64,000 bases of DNA from an uncultured Collinsella sp. (GTDB taxonomy: Bacteria; Actinomycetota; Coriobacteriia; Coriobacteriales; Coriobacteriaceae), in NCBI GenBank assembly GCA_900540905.1, contig UQHR01000003.1, positions 49,714-113,713 of the forward strand. Reading direction: 5' to 3'. Of the stretch, positions 9,410-16,798 are shown piece after piece (position 1 is the stretch's first letter; each line of letters starts with the position of its first letter). The position numbers and the translations under genes were made by a program. The notes beneath the pieces were generated by a model, which was not told the origin of the DNA, did no database searches, and saw only the letters and a list, made by a program, of their open reading frames with translations.

Positions 9410-9556
9410 AGCGGCACTCCTTCGCTCGATTTCAAACGGATACAAGAGTACCACCGGTCACCATGGCGCCGAATAACCCTTTCGAACCGCACCGAATCGG
9501 CAGCCGCTAGACCGGGGCGGATCGCGCGATCAAACCATGCCCTTGCCGTTTCTAAA

Positions 9557-9587
9557 TGATCCGTTTTCCTCCGTCCCCAACGGATCA
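9557..9587. repeat. Dispersed 31-bp element, copy 2
   Basis: An intact copy with ends TGATCCG and CGGATCA around the core TTTTCCTCCGTCCCC. It lies between ligA and the htrA terminator, in non-coding sequence. Confidence 0.85.
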
Positions 9588-9595
9588 ATAAGAAA

Positions 9596-9631
9596 AGAGG
9601 GGCTGTCCTGCGTTGGCGGGACAGCCCCTCT
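9596..9631 (-). terminator. Terminator of the htrA-like gene
   Basis: A 13-bp stem (AGAGGGGCTGTCC and its complement) with a 10-nt loop, followed on the minus strand by TTTTCTTATT, 26 bp beyond the stop at 9658. Confidence 0.9.
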
Positions 9632-9657
9632 GGCTTCGATATGTGCGATACGGTTCG

Positions 9658-11124
9658 TTAGAAACCCTGGCCGTAGCCTTGACCCTGGCCCTGGCCCTGC
9701 TGGCCCAGCAGCTCCTCCAGGTACTGGCGCAGCTGTTCATCGGTAATACCACCGTTGCCGGTGTCGGTCGCGCTGTCGTTCTGCTGCTGGTTCTGCAGCT
9801 CCTCGTCGGAACCCAGCTCGACCGTGACCTTCTTCTCTTCCTTGCCGCGCATGAGCGTGATCTCGACCTTCTCGCCCACCTCGTGGCTGCGTAGTGCGAT
9901 GATCAGGCCATCGGCGCTCGAAATCTCATCGTCGCCCAACTTGGTGATGACGTCGCCCTCCTGAATGCCGGCCTTGGCGGCAGGACCATCCTCAACGACG
10001 CTCGCCACATACGCGCCGCTATCGGTGCTCAACTTGTTGGTGCGGGCGTTAAGCGCATTGACGCTCGAAAGCGTAGCGCCCATGTACGGATGCACCGGCG
10101 TCTTGCCGTCGATGATCTGGTCGGCAATGTTCTTGGCGTAGTTAACGGGAATAGCAAAGCCCACGCCCGAGCTGGAGCCCGAGTAGCTCTCGATGAGCGA
10201 GTTGATACCCACGAGCTCGCCGTTGTCGTTAACGAGCGCGCCGCCGGAGTTGCCCGGGTTGATGGCGGCATCGGTCTGGATCATGTTGGCATAGATGGTG
10301 TTACCGTTGGTAGAGCTCATGGCCGTGGAGCGATACAGCGCCGACACGATACCCGTGGAGACAGACTGCTCGTTGCCGAACGGCGAGCCAATCGCCATGA
10401 CCCACTCGCCCACGTTGAGCTTGGAGGAATCACCGATCTCAATCGGCGTGAGCTTGGAGGCATCGGCATCCTTGAGCTTGATGACGGCCAGGTCGCTCGA
10501 GGCGTCGTTGCCAACGAACTCGGCCTCATATGTAGTGCCGTCGTCCATGGTAACCACGTACTGGTCATAGCCATCGACCACGTGGTTGTTGGTGAGGACG
10601 TGGCCCTCGGTATCGAGCACCACGCCCGAACCGACGCTGCCCGAGTTGTCCGACTCGTCGGCAGACTGCGAAAGCGAGCCATTCTGGCTACCGCTCGAAG
10701 TGGCGGTGATGGAAACCACGGAGGGCAATGCCTTGGCAGAAACGGCCTCGGCCAGCGTGGTGTCCTCGGAATCAATCGTAATCTTTTGCGTCGATGAACC
10801 CGAAGCACCCGCCGTCACGGCATTCTTGCCGCCACCGATATCGAGCGTGCCGCTCATAATGAGCGCAATGACCAGCAGGGCGCCGCAGGCACAGCCGGCG
10901 AGTGCCGTAATAAAGATCGGCAACTTTTTGGTCTTGGTCTTGACCACCGTGTGCTTGTTTACAACCTGCTGGCTGCCCAGCGGCTTTCCGGTCTGCGTGT
11001 CGTAGGCCTGCACGTAGGGAATGTTGCTGTCGGCAGGCGTCGACTCCACCTGCACGCGCGGCTGCTGCTGGGTCTCGCCGACGTTGCCCGCATCCTGGGG
11101 ACGCTGGGAATCGTACTCGCTCAT
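9658..11124 (-). CDS. HtrA/DegP-like membrane-anchored serine protease
   Basis: A 488-residue protein with a cytoplasmic N-terminus, one membrane helix at about residues 80-105 (LPIFITALAGCACGALLVIA), a trypsin-like domain and one PDZ domain. The catalytic triad is visible: His in TNNHVVDG, Asp in SSDLAVIKL, Ser in INPGNSGGALV. It is expected to degrade or refold damaged proteins outside the membrane. The C-terminus ends in a Gly/Gln repeat (GQQGQGQGQGYGQGF), unusual for the family. The start at 11124 is set by AAAGGAT upstream and the MSEYDSQRP beginning. It is a single gene with its own terminator. Confidence 0.94.
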   Translation of the reverse strand: MSEYDSQRPQDAGNVGETQQQPRVQVESTPADSNIPYVQAYDTQTGKPLGSQQVVNKHTVVKTKTKKLPIFITALAGCACGALLVIALIMSGTLDIGGGKNAVTAGASGSSTQKITIDSEDTTLAEAVSAKALPSVVSITATSSGSQNGSLSQSADESDNSGSVGSGVVLDTEGHVLTNNHVVDGYDQYVVTMDDGTTYEAEFVGNDASSDLAVIKLKDADASKLTPIEIGDSSKLNVGEWVMAIGSPFGNEQSVSTGIVSALYRSTAMSSTNGNTIYANMIQTDAAINPGNSGGALVNDNGELVGINSLIESYSGSSSGVGFAIPVNYAKNIADQIIDGKTPVHPYMGATLSSVNALNARTNKLSTDSGAYVASVVEDGPAAKAGIQEGDVITKLGDDEISSADGLIIALRSHEVGEKVEITLMRGKEEKKVTVELGSDEELQNQQQNDSATDTGNGGITDEQLRQYLEELLGQQGQGQGQGYGQGF

Positions 11125-11153
11125 AGCTGCGATCCTTTCGTCAAATAACCAAA

Positions 11154-11177
11154 GGCCCGCCAAACATGTGGCGGGCC
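11154..11177 (-). terminator. Hairpin just upstream of the htrA-like gene
   Basis: A 9-bp stem (GGCCCGCCA / TGGCGGGCC) with a 6-nt loop, followed on the minus strand by TTTGGTTATTTG. It sits 30 bp before the protease start, so it may stop read-through from glnR or act in the protease leader. Confidence 0.6.
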
Positions 11178-11295
11178 ATCATTGTTCACGTTGAGTTGTA
11201 CCCCAATATGCGGGCGCAAGTGTATGAGAACGCAATCTTTTAGGAAGGCTTAAGTTCTGTTGCGGATTCGAGAGGAACCCACACCTGCGTCAAAA

Positions 11296-11328
11296 CCACC
11301 ACAAAGGTGCCTGTCCCCTTTGTGGTGG
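11296..11328. repeat. Perfect 12-bp inverted repeat acting as glnR terminator
   Basis: Arms CCACCACAAAGG and its complement enclose TGCCTGTCC. On the minus strand it follows the glnR stop by 4 bp and is followed by TTTTG, so it likely ends transcription. The GGGGACAGGCACC motif inside resembles REP-like sequences found in other bacteria. Confidence 0.8.
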
Positions 11329-11332
11329 AAAT

Positions 11333-11995
11333 CTAGTCCTTAAACAGATAGCCCACGCCGCGGACGGTGGTGATGTGTGCCGCGATCTGCGGGCCCACCT
11401 TGGAGCGGATGCGTCGAATGTGCACGTCGACGGTGCGCGTGCCGCCGCAGTACTCAAAGCCCCACACGCGGTGCAGCAGTACTTCGCGGCTGTAGGCGCG
11501 GTTGGGGTGCGTCGCCAAAAAGCTCAGCAGCGAGTACTCCATCAGCGTCAGGTCGATGGGCTCGTTATCGAGTGTCACCTGGTAGGTAGCCAGATTAATC
11601 TCGAGGTTATCGATGTTGAGCACATCGTCGGCGGTGACGGTCTCCTCCTCGCCCATCAGGCGCTGCGCGCGAGCCTTGAGCTCGTTGGGCGTCGCCGTAG
11701 GGCACACAAAGTCGGCATGCGCGTGATTCGGCAGGCGCAGGGTACCGAGCGCTTCATCGTCGACGATCACCAACATGGGGACACCGCCGCGATCGTCAAG
11801 CCACTTGGCAATCTGATCGATGCGGTCGCTGCGGATGCCGTCGGAATCGAGGATCAGCAGGTCAAAGTCGTGCGCCGCAGTCGGCGAATCGGGAGTGGCC
11901 AGACTCACCTCGACACCCAGGGTGGTCGTCAAGCTGCGGACAAACTCGTGGAAGCGCGTCGTGCGCGCCATGAACAGGGCACTCTTTTCGGACAT
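11333..11995 (-). CDS. glnR: GlnR-like orphan OmpR-family regulator
   Basis: A 220-residue regulator with a receiver-like N-terminal half and a C-terminal winged helix (residues 130-220, ending RTVDVHIRRIRSKVG...TTVRGVGYLF). The receiver lacks the N-terminal acidic pair needed for magnesium and phosphorylation, as in actinobacterial GlnR, which works without phosphoryl transfer. It lies 50 bp downstream of a glutamine synthetase homologue on the same strand, and there is no histidine kinase beside it. GGAGG sits 6 nt before the ATG at 11995. Nitrogen control is therefore the best guess; a different orphan regulator remains possible. Confidence 0.72.
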   Translation of the reverse strand: MSEKSALFMARTTRFHEFVRSLTTTLGVEVSLATPDSPTAAHDFDLLILDSDGIRSDRIDQIAKWLDDRGGVPMLVIVDDEALGTLRLPNHAHADFVCPTATPNELKARAQRLMGEEETVTADDVLNIDNLEINLATYQVTLDNEPIDLTLMEYSLLSFLATHPNRAYSREVLLHRVWGFEYCGGTRTVDVHIRRIRSKVGPQIAAHITTVRGVGYLFKD

Positions 11996-12045
11996 ATCGG
12001 CCTCCAAAGAAATGAGCTCAATCGTACTGGAACAAACCAGCGCGA

Positions 12046-13383
12046 TTAGGAGTTCGCCAGGTAGTGCTTGATCTCCCACTCGGTGATCGTAGACTCAAAC
12101 TTATGCCACTCGTCGCGCTTCTTTTTGAGGAAGAAGCTGTGGATGTGCTCGCCGAGGGCATCCTTCATAAACTGCGAGTCCTCAAACACGTCGAGCGCCT
12201 CTTTGAGCGAGCGAGGCAGCGGCGCGTAGCCGGCCTCGACCATCTGACGGTCGGTAAGCTTGAGCGTCTCGGCCGTGGCCTCGGGCGGGAGTTCCAGCTT
12301 GCGCTCGATGCCGTCCAGACCAGCCGCCAGCGTGACGGCGTTGACCAGATACGGGTTGGCCATGGGGTCGGGACTGCGCAGCTCGATGCGCGTGGACAGC
12401 GGCTTGCCGGGCTTGTAGACCGGGATGCGGACCATACTCGCGCGGTTGCGCAGGCCCCACGTGGCGTACTGCGGCACGGAGTCGCCACCCGTGGTGATGC
12501 GCTTGTACGAGTTGACCGTGGGGTTGGTGATGGCGCTAATCTCGCGCGCGTGCGCTAAGATGCCGGCCATGTAGTGCTTGGCGACGTCGGAGAGATGGTA
12601 CTTCTCGTCGTCCTCGCCCCAAAAGACATTGTTGCCGTCGTGGTCGAACAGCGACTGATGCAAAAACATGGCGCTGCCGTCCTCGCCCGCCAGCGGCTTG
12701 GGCATGAAGGAGGCGTGGCAACCGCTCTCGTAGGCCTGCTGCTTAATGATGAGTTTGGCCGTGGTGATGGCGTCGGACATGCTCAGAGCCTCGGCGTGGC
12801 GCAGGCTCATGCCGTGCTGCGAGCGGCCGGCGGCGTGGAAGGTGTACTCCACGGGCACGGACATCTTCTCGAGCGTAAGGACCGTGTTGCGGCGCAGGTC
12901 GCGAGCGGCATCGCTCACCGAAAGATCGAAGTAGCCCACGTTGTCGAGCGGCTCGGGGGTGCGCTCGTCGGGGAAGTAGTAGTACTCCAGCTCGGCGCCC
13001 ACGTTGAGCAGATAGCCAGCCTTCTCGGCCTTGTGGAACATGCGGCGCAGGGCATCGCGCGGGTCGCCGGCAAACGGCTTGCGGTCGGGGGTGCACACAT
13101 CGCAGAACACGCGGGCAACGCCGTTATGGCTCGGGCGCCACGGCAAAATCTGGAAAGTCGAAGCATCGGGAAACGCCAGCATGTCGGCTTCCTCGGGCGT
13201 GGCAAAGCCCTCGATGGCGGAGCCGTCAAAGCCAATACCCTCCTCAAAAGCGACCTCGAGGTCCTCGGGGCTAATGGCAAAGTTCTTGAGGCGGCCGAGA
13301 ATGTCGACAAACCACAGACGCACAAAGCGGATGTCACGCTGCTCTACGGAGCGGAGTACGTAATCGATGTTCTGCTGGTTCAT
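12046..13383 (-). CDS. glnA: Glutamine synthetase-like protein (GlnA2 type) lacking metal-site residues
   Basis: A 445-residue type I glutamine synthetase homologue, closest in wording to actinobacterial GlnA2 (RDIRFVRLWFVDILG, EEGIGFDGSAIEGF). The ExE pair at residues 131/133 and RIELRSPDP are present. The usual HHEVAPGQHE block reads FHAAGRSQHG, so both glutamates (positions 184 and 191 here) are Ala and Gly, and the His of the GSxMH motif is Phe (residue 240). These residues bind the catalytic metals in known enzymes. It may act on another substrate, act as a regulator or be inactive. There is no adenylylation-site tyrosine motif. It is followed by the GlnR-like gene. Confidence 0.9.
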   Translation of the reverse strand: MNQQNIDYVLRSVEQRDIRFVRLWFVDILGRLKNFAISPEDLEVAFEEGIGFDGSAIEGFATPEEADMLAFPDASTFQILPWRPSHNGVARVFCDVCTPDRKPFAGDPRDALRRMFHKAEKAGYLLNVGAELEYYYFPDERTPEPLDNVGYFDLSVSDAARDLRRNTVLTLEKMSVPVEYTFHAAGRSQHGMSLRHAEALSMSDAITTAKLIIKQQAYESGCHASFMPKPLAGEDGSAMFLHQSLFDHDGNNVFWGEDDEKYHLSDVAKHYMAGILAHAREISAITNPTVNSYKRITTGGDSVPQYATWGLRNRASMVRIPVYKPGKPLSTRIELRSPDPMANPYLVNAVTLAAGLDGIERKLELPPEATAETLKLTDRQMVEAGYAPLPRSLKEALDVFEDSQFMKDALGEHIHSFFLKKKRDEWHKFESTITEWEIKHYLANS

Positions 13384-13448
13384 GTCGCTCCCCTTTCTTT
13401 CGGGCGGGTTTCGACTGGTCTATATCGCAGATACTATCGCAGAAAAAT

Positions 13449-13464
13449 GTTTCCGCAGGGTTAA
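13449..13464 (-). promoter_or_regulatory. Candidate GlnR box upstream of glnA
   Basis: Read on the minus strand this is TTAAC-CCTGCG-GAAAC, which matches the actinobacterial GlnR pattern gTnAc-n6-GaAAc. It lies 66-81 bp upstream of the glnA start. Nearer the gene, TCTGCGATA occurs twice about 13 bp apart (13422-13443) and may overlap the promoter. Confidence 0.45.
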
Positions 13465-13515
13465 AGCGTATCAAGCGCTCAAAAAACGTGCGCGCAGGCG
13501 GTTGCGAACGAGCGG

Positions 13516-13887
13516 CTAGCGTTCAGATTCGGAGACAATTTGTCTACAGGCTCGTTCCAGCGCAGGGAACTCCATCGTCACTGCATCCCAAACAACCGAG
13601 CGGTCGACATTGCCGTAATCATGCGCAAGATAATTTCTCATGCCGACAATTCCACGCCATTCGATTTCGGGATGAAGCCGCTGCGAGCGTTCCGACAATT
13701 TGCCCGCTTCTTCCGTCACCCTAAGCGCACACATCAAAAGGGAGTCCGCCAACGCCCTCGTCCGCACGTCATTCGCATGCAGAAACTGGTCCTCGGTGAT
13801 ATCAAAAGCCTTGATGCGCTCGTTCGTTTCGGAGATGGCCTCCAAAACCTCTTGGGCGCGGAGACCGTCTGACTTACGCGCGATCAT
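13516..13887 (-). CDS. hepT: HepT-like toxin (HEPN RNase)
   Basis: A 123-residue all-alpha protein with the HEPN motif RNYLAHDY (Rx4HxY), which forms the RNase active site in HepT toxins. Its start overlaps the end of the nucleotidyltransferase gene by 14 bp, the normal layout of a MntA-HepT (type VII) pair in which the antitoxin adds AMP to the tyrosine next to the active site. The length fits the family. It is likely cytoplasmic and active only when the antitoxin is lost. Confidence 0.85.
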   Translation of the reverse strand: MIARKSDGLRAQEVLEAISETNERIKAFDITEDQFLHANDVRTRALADSLLMCALRVTEEAGKLSERSQRLHPEIEWRGIVGMRNYLAHDYGNVDRSVVWDAVTMEFPALERACRQIVSESER

Positions 13888-14368
13888 AAAGGATCACTCC
13901 TTCGCGCTCGATTACCGCGGCAAGATCGTCATCAAGATGATCACTAGAGACGAGATCAACCTGCCTCCCGGTTTCTTTGCGCACCGCCTCACCAAATGCC
14001 GACAGCGCGAAAAGACCAAAGCCCTGCTCGCGATCGACTTCGAGACGCAAGTCAATATCGCTATCGACATGTGCCTCGCCCCGGGCATACGAACCAAAAA
14101 GAATCACGGTTTTGATGGCGGGAATCGAGCTGGCTGCCTCGCGGACGGCGGACTCAATCTGGGCAGTATCCAAAATGCCCGTCGCGGCGCTTTCGCTCGC
14201 AGAGCTTTTACCAAGTGAGGGAACAAACGGCAGAGAGCGCTCGCGCAGCATCTGCCTCATAAACATATTGACCGCAACAGACGAAGTCATGCCAAGCTCT
14301 TCGCACAGCTCGGCAAATGAGTCTTTAATTGACGAGTCCACTCGCACACTCAGCACAGACGCAGCCAT
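13874..14368 (-). CDS. mntA: MntA-type antitoxin with an N-terminal RelB/DinJ-like domain
   Basis: A 164-residue fusion. Residues 1-45 (LSVRVDSSIKDSFAELCEELGMTSSVAVNMF) look like the ribbon-helix-helix segment of RelB/DinJ antitoxins. Residues 85-164 are a minimal nucleotidyltransferase with GSYARGEAHVDSDIDL (GSx10DxD). The second part should AMPylate and neutralise HepT; the first should bind DNA and repress the operon. Stand-alone MntA is usually about 100-140 residues and lacks the DNA-binding part. AGGAGG lies 6 nt before the ATG. The AT-rich stretch 14390-14405 probably holds the promoter. Confidence 0.85.
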   Translation of the reverse strand: MAASVLSVRVDSSIKDSFAELCEELGMTSSVAVNMFMRQMLRERSLPFVPSLGKSSASESAATGILDTAQIESAVREAASSIPAIKTVILFGSYARGEAHVDSDIDLRLEVDREQGFGLFALSAFGEAVRKETGRQVDLVSSDHLDDDLAAVIEREGVILYDRA

Positions 14369-14410
14369 GGATACCTCCTGTATGACATTGTCTATATATT
14401 ATCACACAGA

Positions 14411-15433
14411 CTAGCGCGAGGTCGAGGCGCGGTGTTCGATGTGACCGGGGATCTCGATGCGTTTGGGGGCGAGCTTTGCGGCCTCGCCCACGGTGGTGGT
14501 AACGACGTCGATGCGCTCGGACAGGCGCTCGACCACGCGCTCGGCAATGGTGAGGGTATCCTGCGCGGCCGTGGTGACGCCGCCAAAGAGCACATGGTTC
14601 CAAGGGTAGTCGTCAAACGTCGCGATCTTGAGCCCCGCCGGCAGCGAGGGACCAAGCTGCGCCAGCGCCTCGGTCAGACGCAGGAAGACCAGGCCGTTGA
14701 CGGCAATGAGGCCGAGCTTTTTGCCTGCATAGCCGCGGATGGTCTCGTCCAAGCGACCAACGCCCGTGGCACCGCCATCGGCCAAGGTGACAACCTCGCC
14801 GGCAAGGCCGCGTCGCGACAGCTCGTCGGTAAAGGCCTCGGCACGCTCGCGACGCACGGGGCTGTCGTCGCTTGCCTCGGTGAGCAGGCACAGGCGCTCG
14901 CTACCAGCGGCGGCCAAGGCGTCTACCAAGCCGGCGACCAGCTCGCGGTTGTTAGATGTCACCAGGTCAACACCGCCGTCAACAACATCGCGGTCGAGCA
15001 GCACGACGGGTAGACGTCCCGCTGCCGCGGCGATCGCCTCGTCGTTGCCTCCGCAGGTGTTGACGACCAGGCCGTCCACGCCAGCATCGATAAGTCTGGT
15101 GAGCGACTCGGCCTCCTTTGCGGGGTCGTTGCCGCTAATGGCAGTCATGAGCGAGCAGCCGCGCGCGGCGGCGCTGGCGGAAAGTCCTTCGAGCATGGCG
15201 CTCGAGAATGGGTTGGCGATGTCGGCCAGGATCACGCCGATGAGGTTGGTGCGCGAGGAGCGCAGATTGCGCGCGGCGGCACGCGGGCGATAGCCGGTGC
15301 GCTCGATAACCGCCGCGATGCGAGCACGGGTTTCCTCGGTCATTTGCCCGGGGCGGTTGTTGAGATAGCGCGAGACCGTGGCCGGACTCACGCCCGCCTC
15401 GGCGGCAATGTCCTTGATTCTCATCTGCGCCAT
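14411..15433 (-). CDS. LacI family transcriptional regulator
   Basis: A 340-residue regulator. Residues 4-25 are the LacI helix-turn-helix (RIKDIAAEAGVSPATVSRYLN), followed by the hinge (RPRAAARNLRSSRTNLIGV) and a periplasmic-binding-protein-like effector domain (IANPFSSAMLEGL). Such proteins usually repress sugar or nucleoside use genes. No catabolic genes are adjacent, so its target is elsewhere. The ATG at 15433 is preferred; a second ATG lies 9 nt downstream. It is a single gene, 42 bp downstream of the mntA promoter region on the same strand. Confidence 0.9.
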   Translation of the reverse strand: MAQMRIKDIAAEAGVSPATVSRYLNNRPGQMTEETRARIAAVIERTGYRPRAAARNLRSSRTNLIGVILADIANPFSSAMLEGLSASAAARGCSLMTAISGNDPAKEAESLTRLIDAGVDGLVVNTCGGNDEAIAAAAGRLPVVLLDRDVVDGGVDLVTSNNRELVAGLVDALAAAGSERLCLLTEASDDSPVRRERAEAFTDELSRRGLAGEVVTLADGGATGVGRLDETIRGYAGKKLGLIAVNGLVFLRLTEALAQLGPSLPAGLKIATFDDYPWNHVLFGGVTTAAQDTLTIAERVVERLSERIDVVTTTVGEAAKLAPKRIEIPGHIEHRASTSR

Positions 15434-15557
15434 AGCGCACCCCGTTTCCCAATTGTCGGCGGCCTGAGCCATTTTAGGCATTTTTTAAAAATCTCGGTTG
15501 CAAAACGCTGTAGGTGAGCAGCGTCGTTTTTGCGTCTCGAGCAGATGCGATGATGGG

Positions 15558-16250
15558 CTAGATAGACGAGTCTTTAGGCAGCTCAAAATAGTCGGGATGC
15601 AAGGCGATAACCGGGCCCTGCTCCTCGGGCATCAGGTGCAAGTGCGTCTCTGCCAGATAACTCGCCGCATCGGTATCGCCCCTCTTAATGGCCTCAAGAA
15701 TCCGGCGATGCTGCCGACGAATCGGCTCCCAATCCAGGTCCTGCGACACCATACGCAGCCAGTTGTATCGCTCAAAATGCGTGTTGATGCTTTTCATCCA
15801 ATCCCACAACATGTGACGACCGGCAATCTCAAAACACGTCTCATGGAACAGGTTATCCAGGTCAAAGAAACGACGCGTTTCGCCATGGTCGAGCGACTCG
15901 GACTCGGTAAGAATCTGCTCAAGCCGCTGCTTTTGCTCGGGCGAGGCGGCCGAACTGCATTTAATAAGCACGCTTCTCTCGAGCTTCTCGCGCAAAAAGC
16001 AGGCGTTTTCGGCGCGTTCCATGCTGATCTTAGAGACGTAGGTGCCGCTTTTGGGACGCGTTTCCACCAGCTCCTGCTCACGCAGACGCACAAAGGATTC
16101 GCGAATGGGCGTGCGCCCGATTCCCGTCTCTTTTTCCAGACCAATCGCCGAAAGGCGTGTGCCGGGCTTGAGCTCGGCGTAGATGATCTTGGAGCGCAGT
16201 GCGTTGTACGCCTGGTCTTGCAGGCTCTGATAATGCTGGTGCTGTTCCAT
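15558..16250 (-). CDS. GntR family regulator with FCD domain
   Basis: A 230-residue protein. Residues 8-75 form the GntR winged helix (LRSKIIYAELKPGTRLS, GIGRTPIRESFVRL) and the rest is the all-helical FCD (FadR C-terminal) ligand domain with the metal-binding histidines LFHETCFEIAGRH and ETHLHL. Members sense carboxylic or amino acids. The ATG at 16250 has GAGGG 5 nt upstream. No target genes adjoin it. The 548-bp gap upstream holds a 23-bp inverted repeat that could be near its promoter. Confidence 0.9.
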   Translation of the reverse strand: MEQHQHYQSLQDQAYNALRSKIIYAELKPGTRLSAIGLEKETGIGRTPIRESFVRLREQELVETRPKSGTYVSKISMERAENACFLREKLERSVLIKCSSAASPEQKQRLEQILTESESLDHGETRRFFDLDNLFHETCFEIAGRHMLWDWMKSINTHFERYNWLRMVSQDLDWEPIRRQHRRILEAIKRGDTDAASYLAETHLHLMPEEQGPVIALHPDYFELPKDSSI

Positions 16251-16321
16251 AAAGCCCTCGGATAAACCCTCGGTTAATCGAATACCACCATGCAATACTA
16301 TCGCATCCCCCGCCCCCTCAT

Positions 16322-16390
16322 AAGTTGCGGTGGAATAGTTCCTGCTCAAGGCCTTCAGCAGCAAAAACAGGAACTATTCCACCGCAACTT
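16322..16390. repeat. Perfect 23-bp inverted repeat
   Basis: Arms at 16322-16344 and 16368-16390 (beginning AAGTTGCGGTGGAATAG) are perfectly complementary around a 23-nt loop. It lies between the divergent GntR gene and the ATPase gene, about 70 bp from the GntR start. There is no U tract, so termination is not the obvious role. Confidence 0.85.
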
Positions 16391-16461
16391 CCAACAGTCT
16401 TTTTGGGACGGGGCTCTTTTAGCTACCCTGGCCCGCAGATCGGCCCCCTTGCCACAAAAGT

Positions 16462-16599
16462 GGCCCATCTACTACGTTAACACGGATAGCCTCGGCCATA
16501 CCGAAAACCGTGAAAACAAAACCGCAGGTAGACAGCTTGTCGATTTTCGAAAAAGCCGACTATGGTTGACCCCTGCGGCTTAAACGTAGTAGATAGGCC
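16462..16599. repeat. Long nested inverted repeat in the GntR-ATPase gap
   Basis: An outer pair (GGCCCATCTACTACGTTAA at 16462-16480, imperfect complement at 16580-16599) encloses CCGCAGG/CCTGCGG and a central TTTTCGAAAA dyad. It makes a 138-bp structured segment with no ORF that I could support. Confidence 0.5.
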
Positions 16600-16740
16600 C
16601 TATTCGTGGCACAGCACTACTCCATCCCAAATTGGCACCCCGAGCCCTCGTGAGTTGCCAACAAGCTGTTCGCCCAGTGCTTTATCCGCGCGGCATTTGG
16701 AAAATAGCACCACCGCAAAACCCGCGAGTAGCGCTTACTT

Positions 16741-16780
16741 TGCTATATCTCACTATACTTTGCTATATCTTGCTATATCT
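16741..16780 (+). repeat. Four 10-bp tandem repeats before ATPase gene 1
   Basis: TGCTATATCT occurs at 16741, 16761 and 16771, with the variant CACTATACTT at 16751: an exact 10-bp period, one helical turn. The array ends 6 nt before the AAAGG ribosome binding site. It probably overlaps the promoter or leader and fits an operator bound cooperatively. Confidence 0.85.
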
Positions 16781-16798
16781 TGAGCAAAGGTGGCTCAC

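Noticed and set aside
7478..9559. A 693-codon open frame on the plus strand opposite ligA
   Set aside because: The GC-rich third positions of ligA leave the opposite strand free of stops. Its translation has no recognisable motif and it lies wholly over a certain gene.
16741..16780. Replication origin
   Set aside because: The iteron-like arrays here and at 61163 resemble origins, but there are no DnaA boxes, dnaA, dnaN or plasmid genes nearby. An operator role is simpler.
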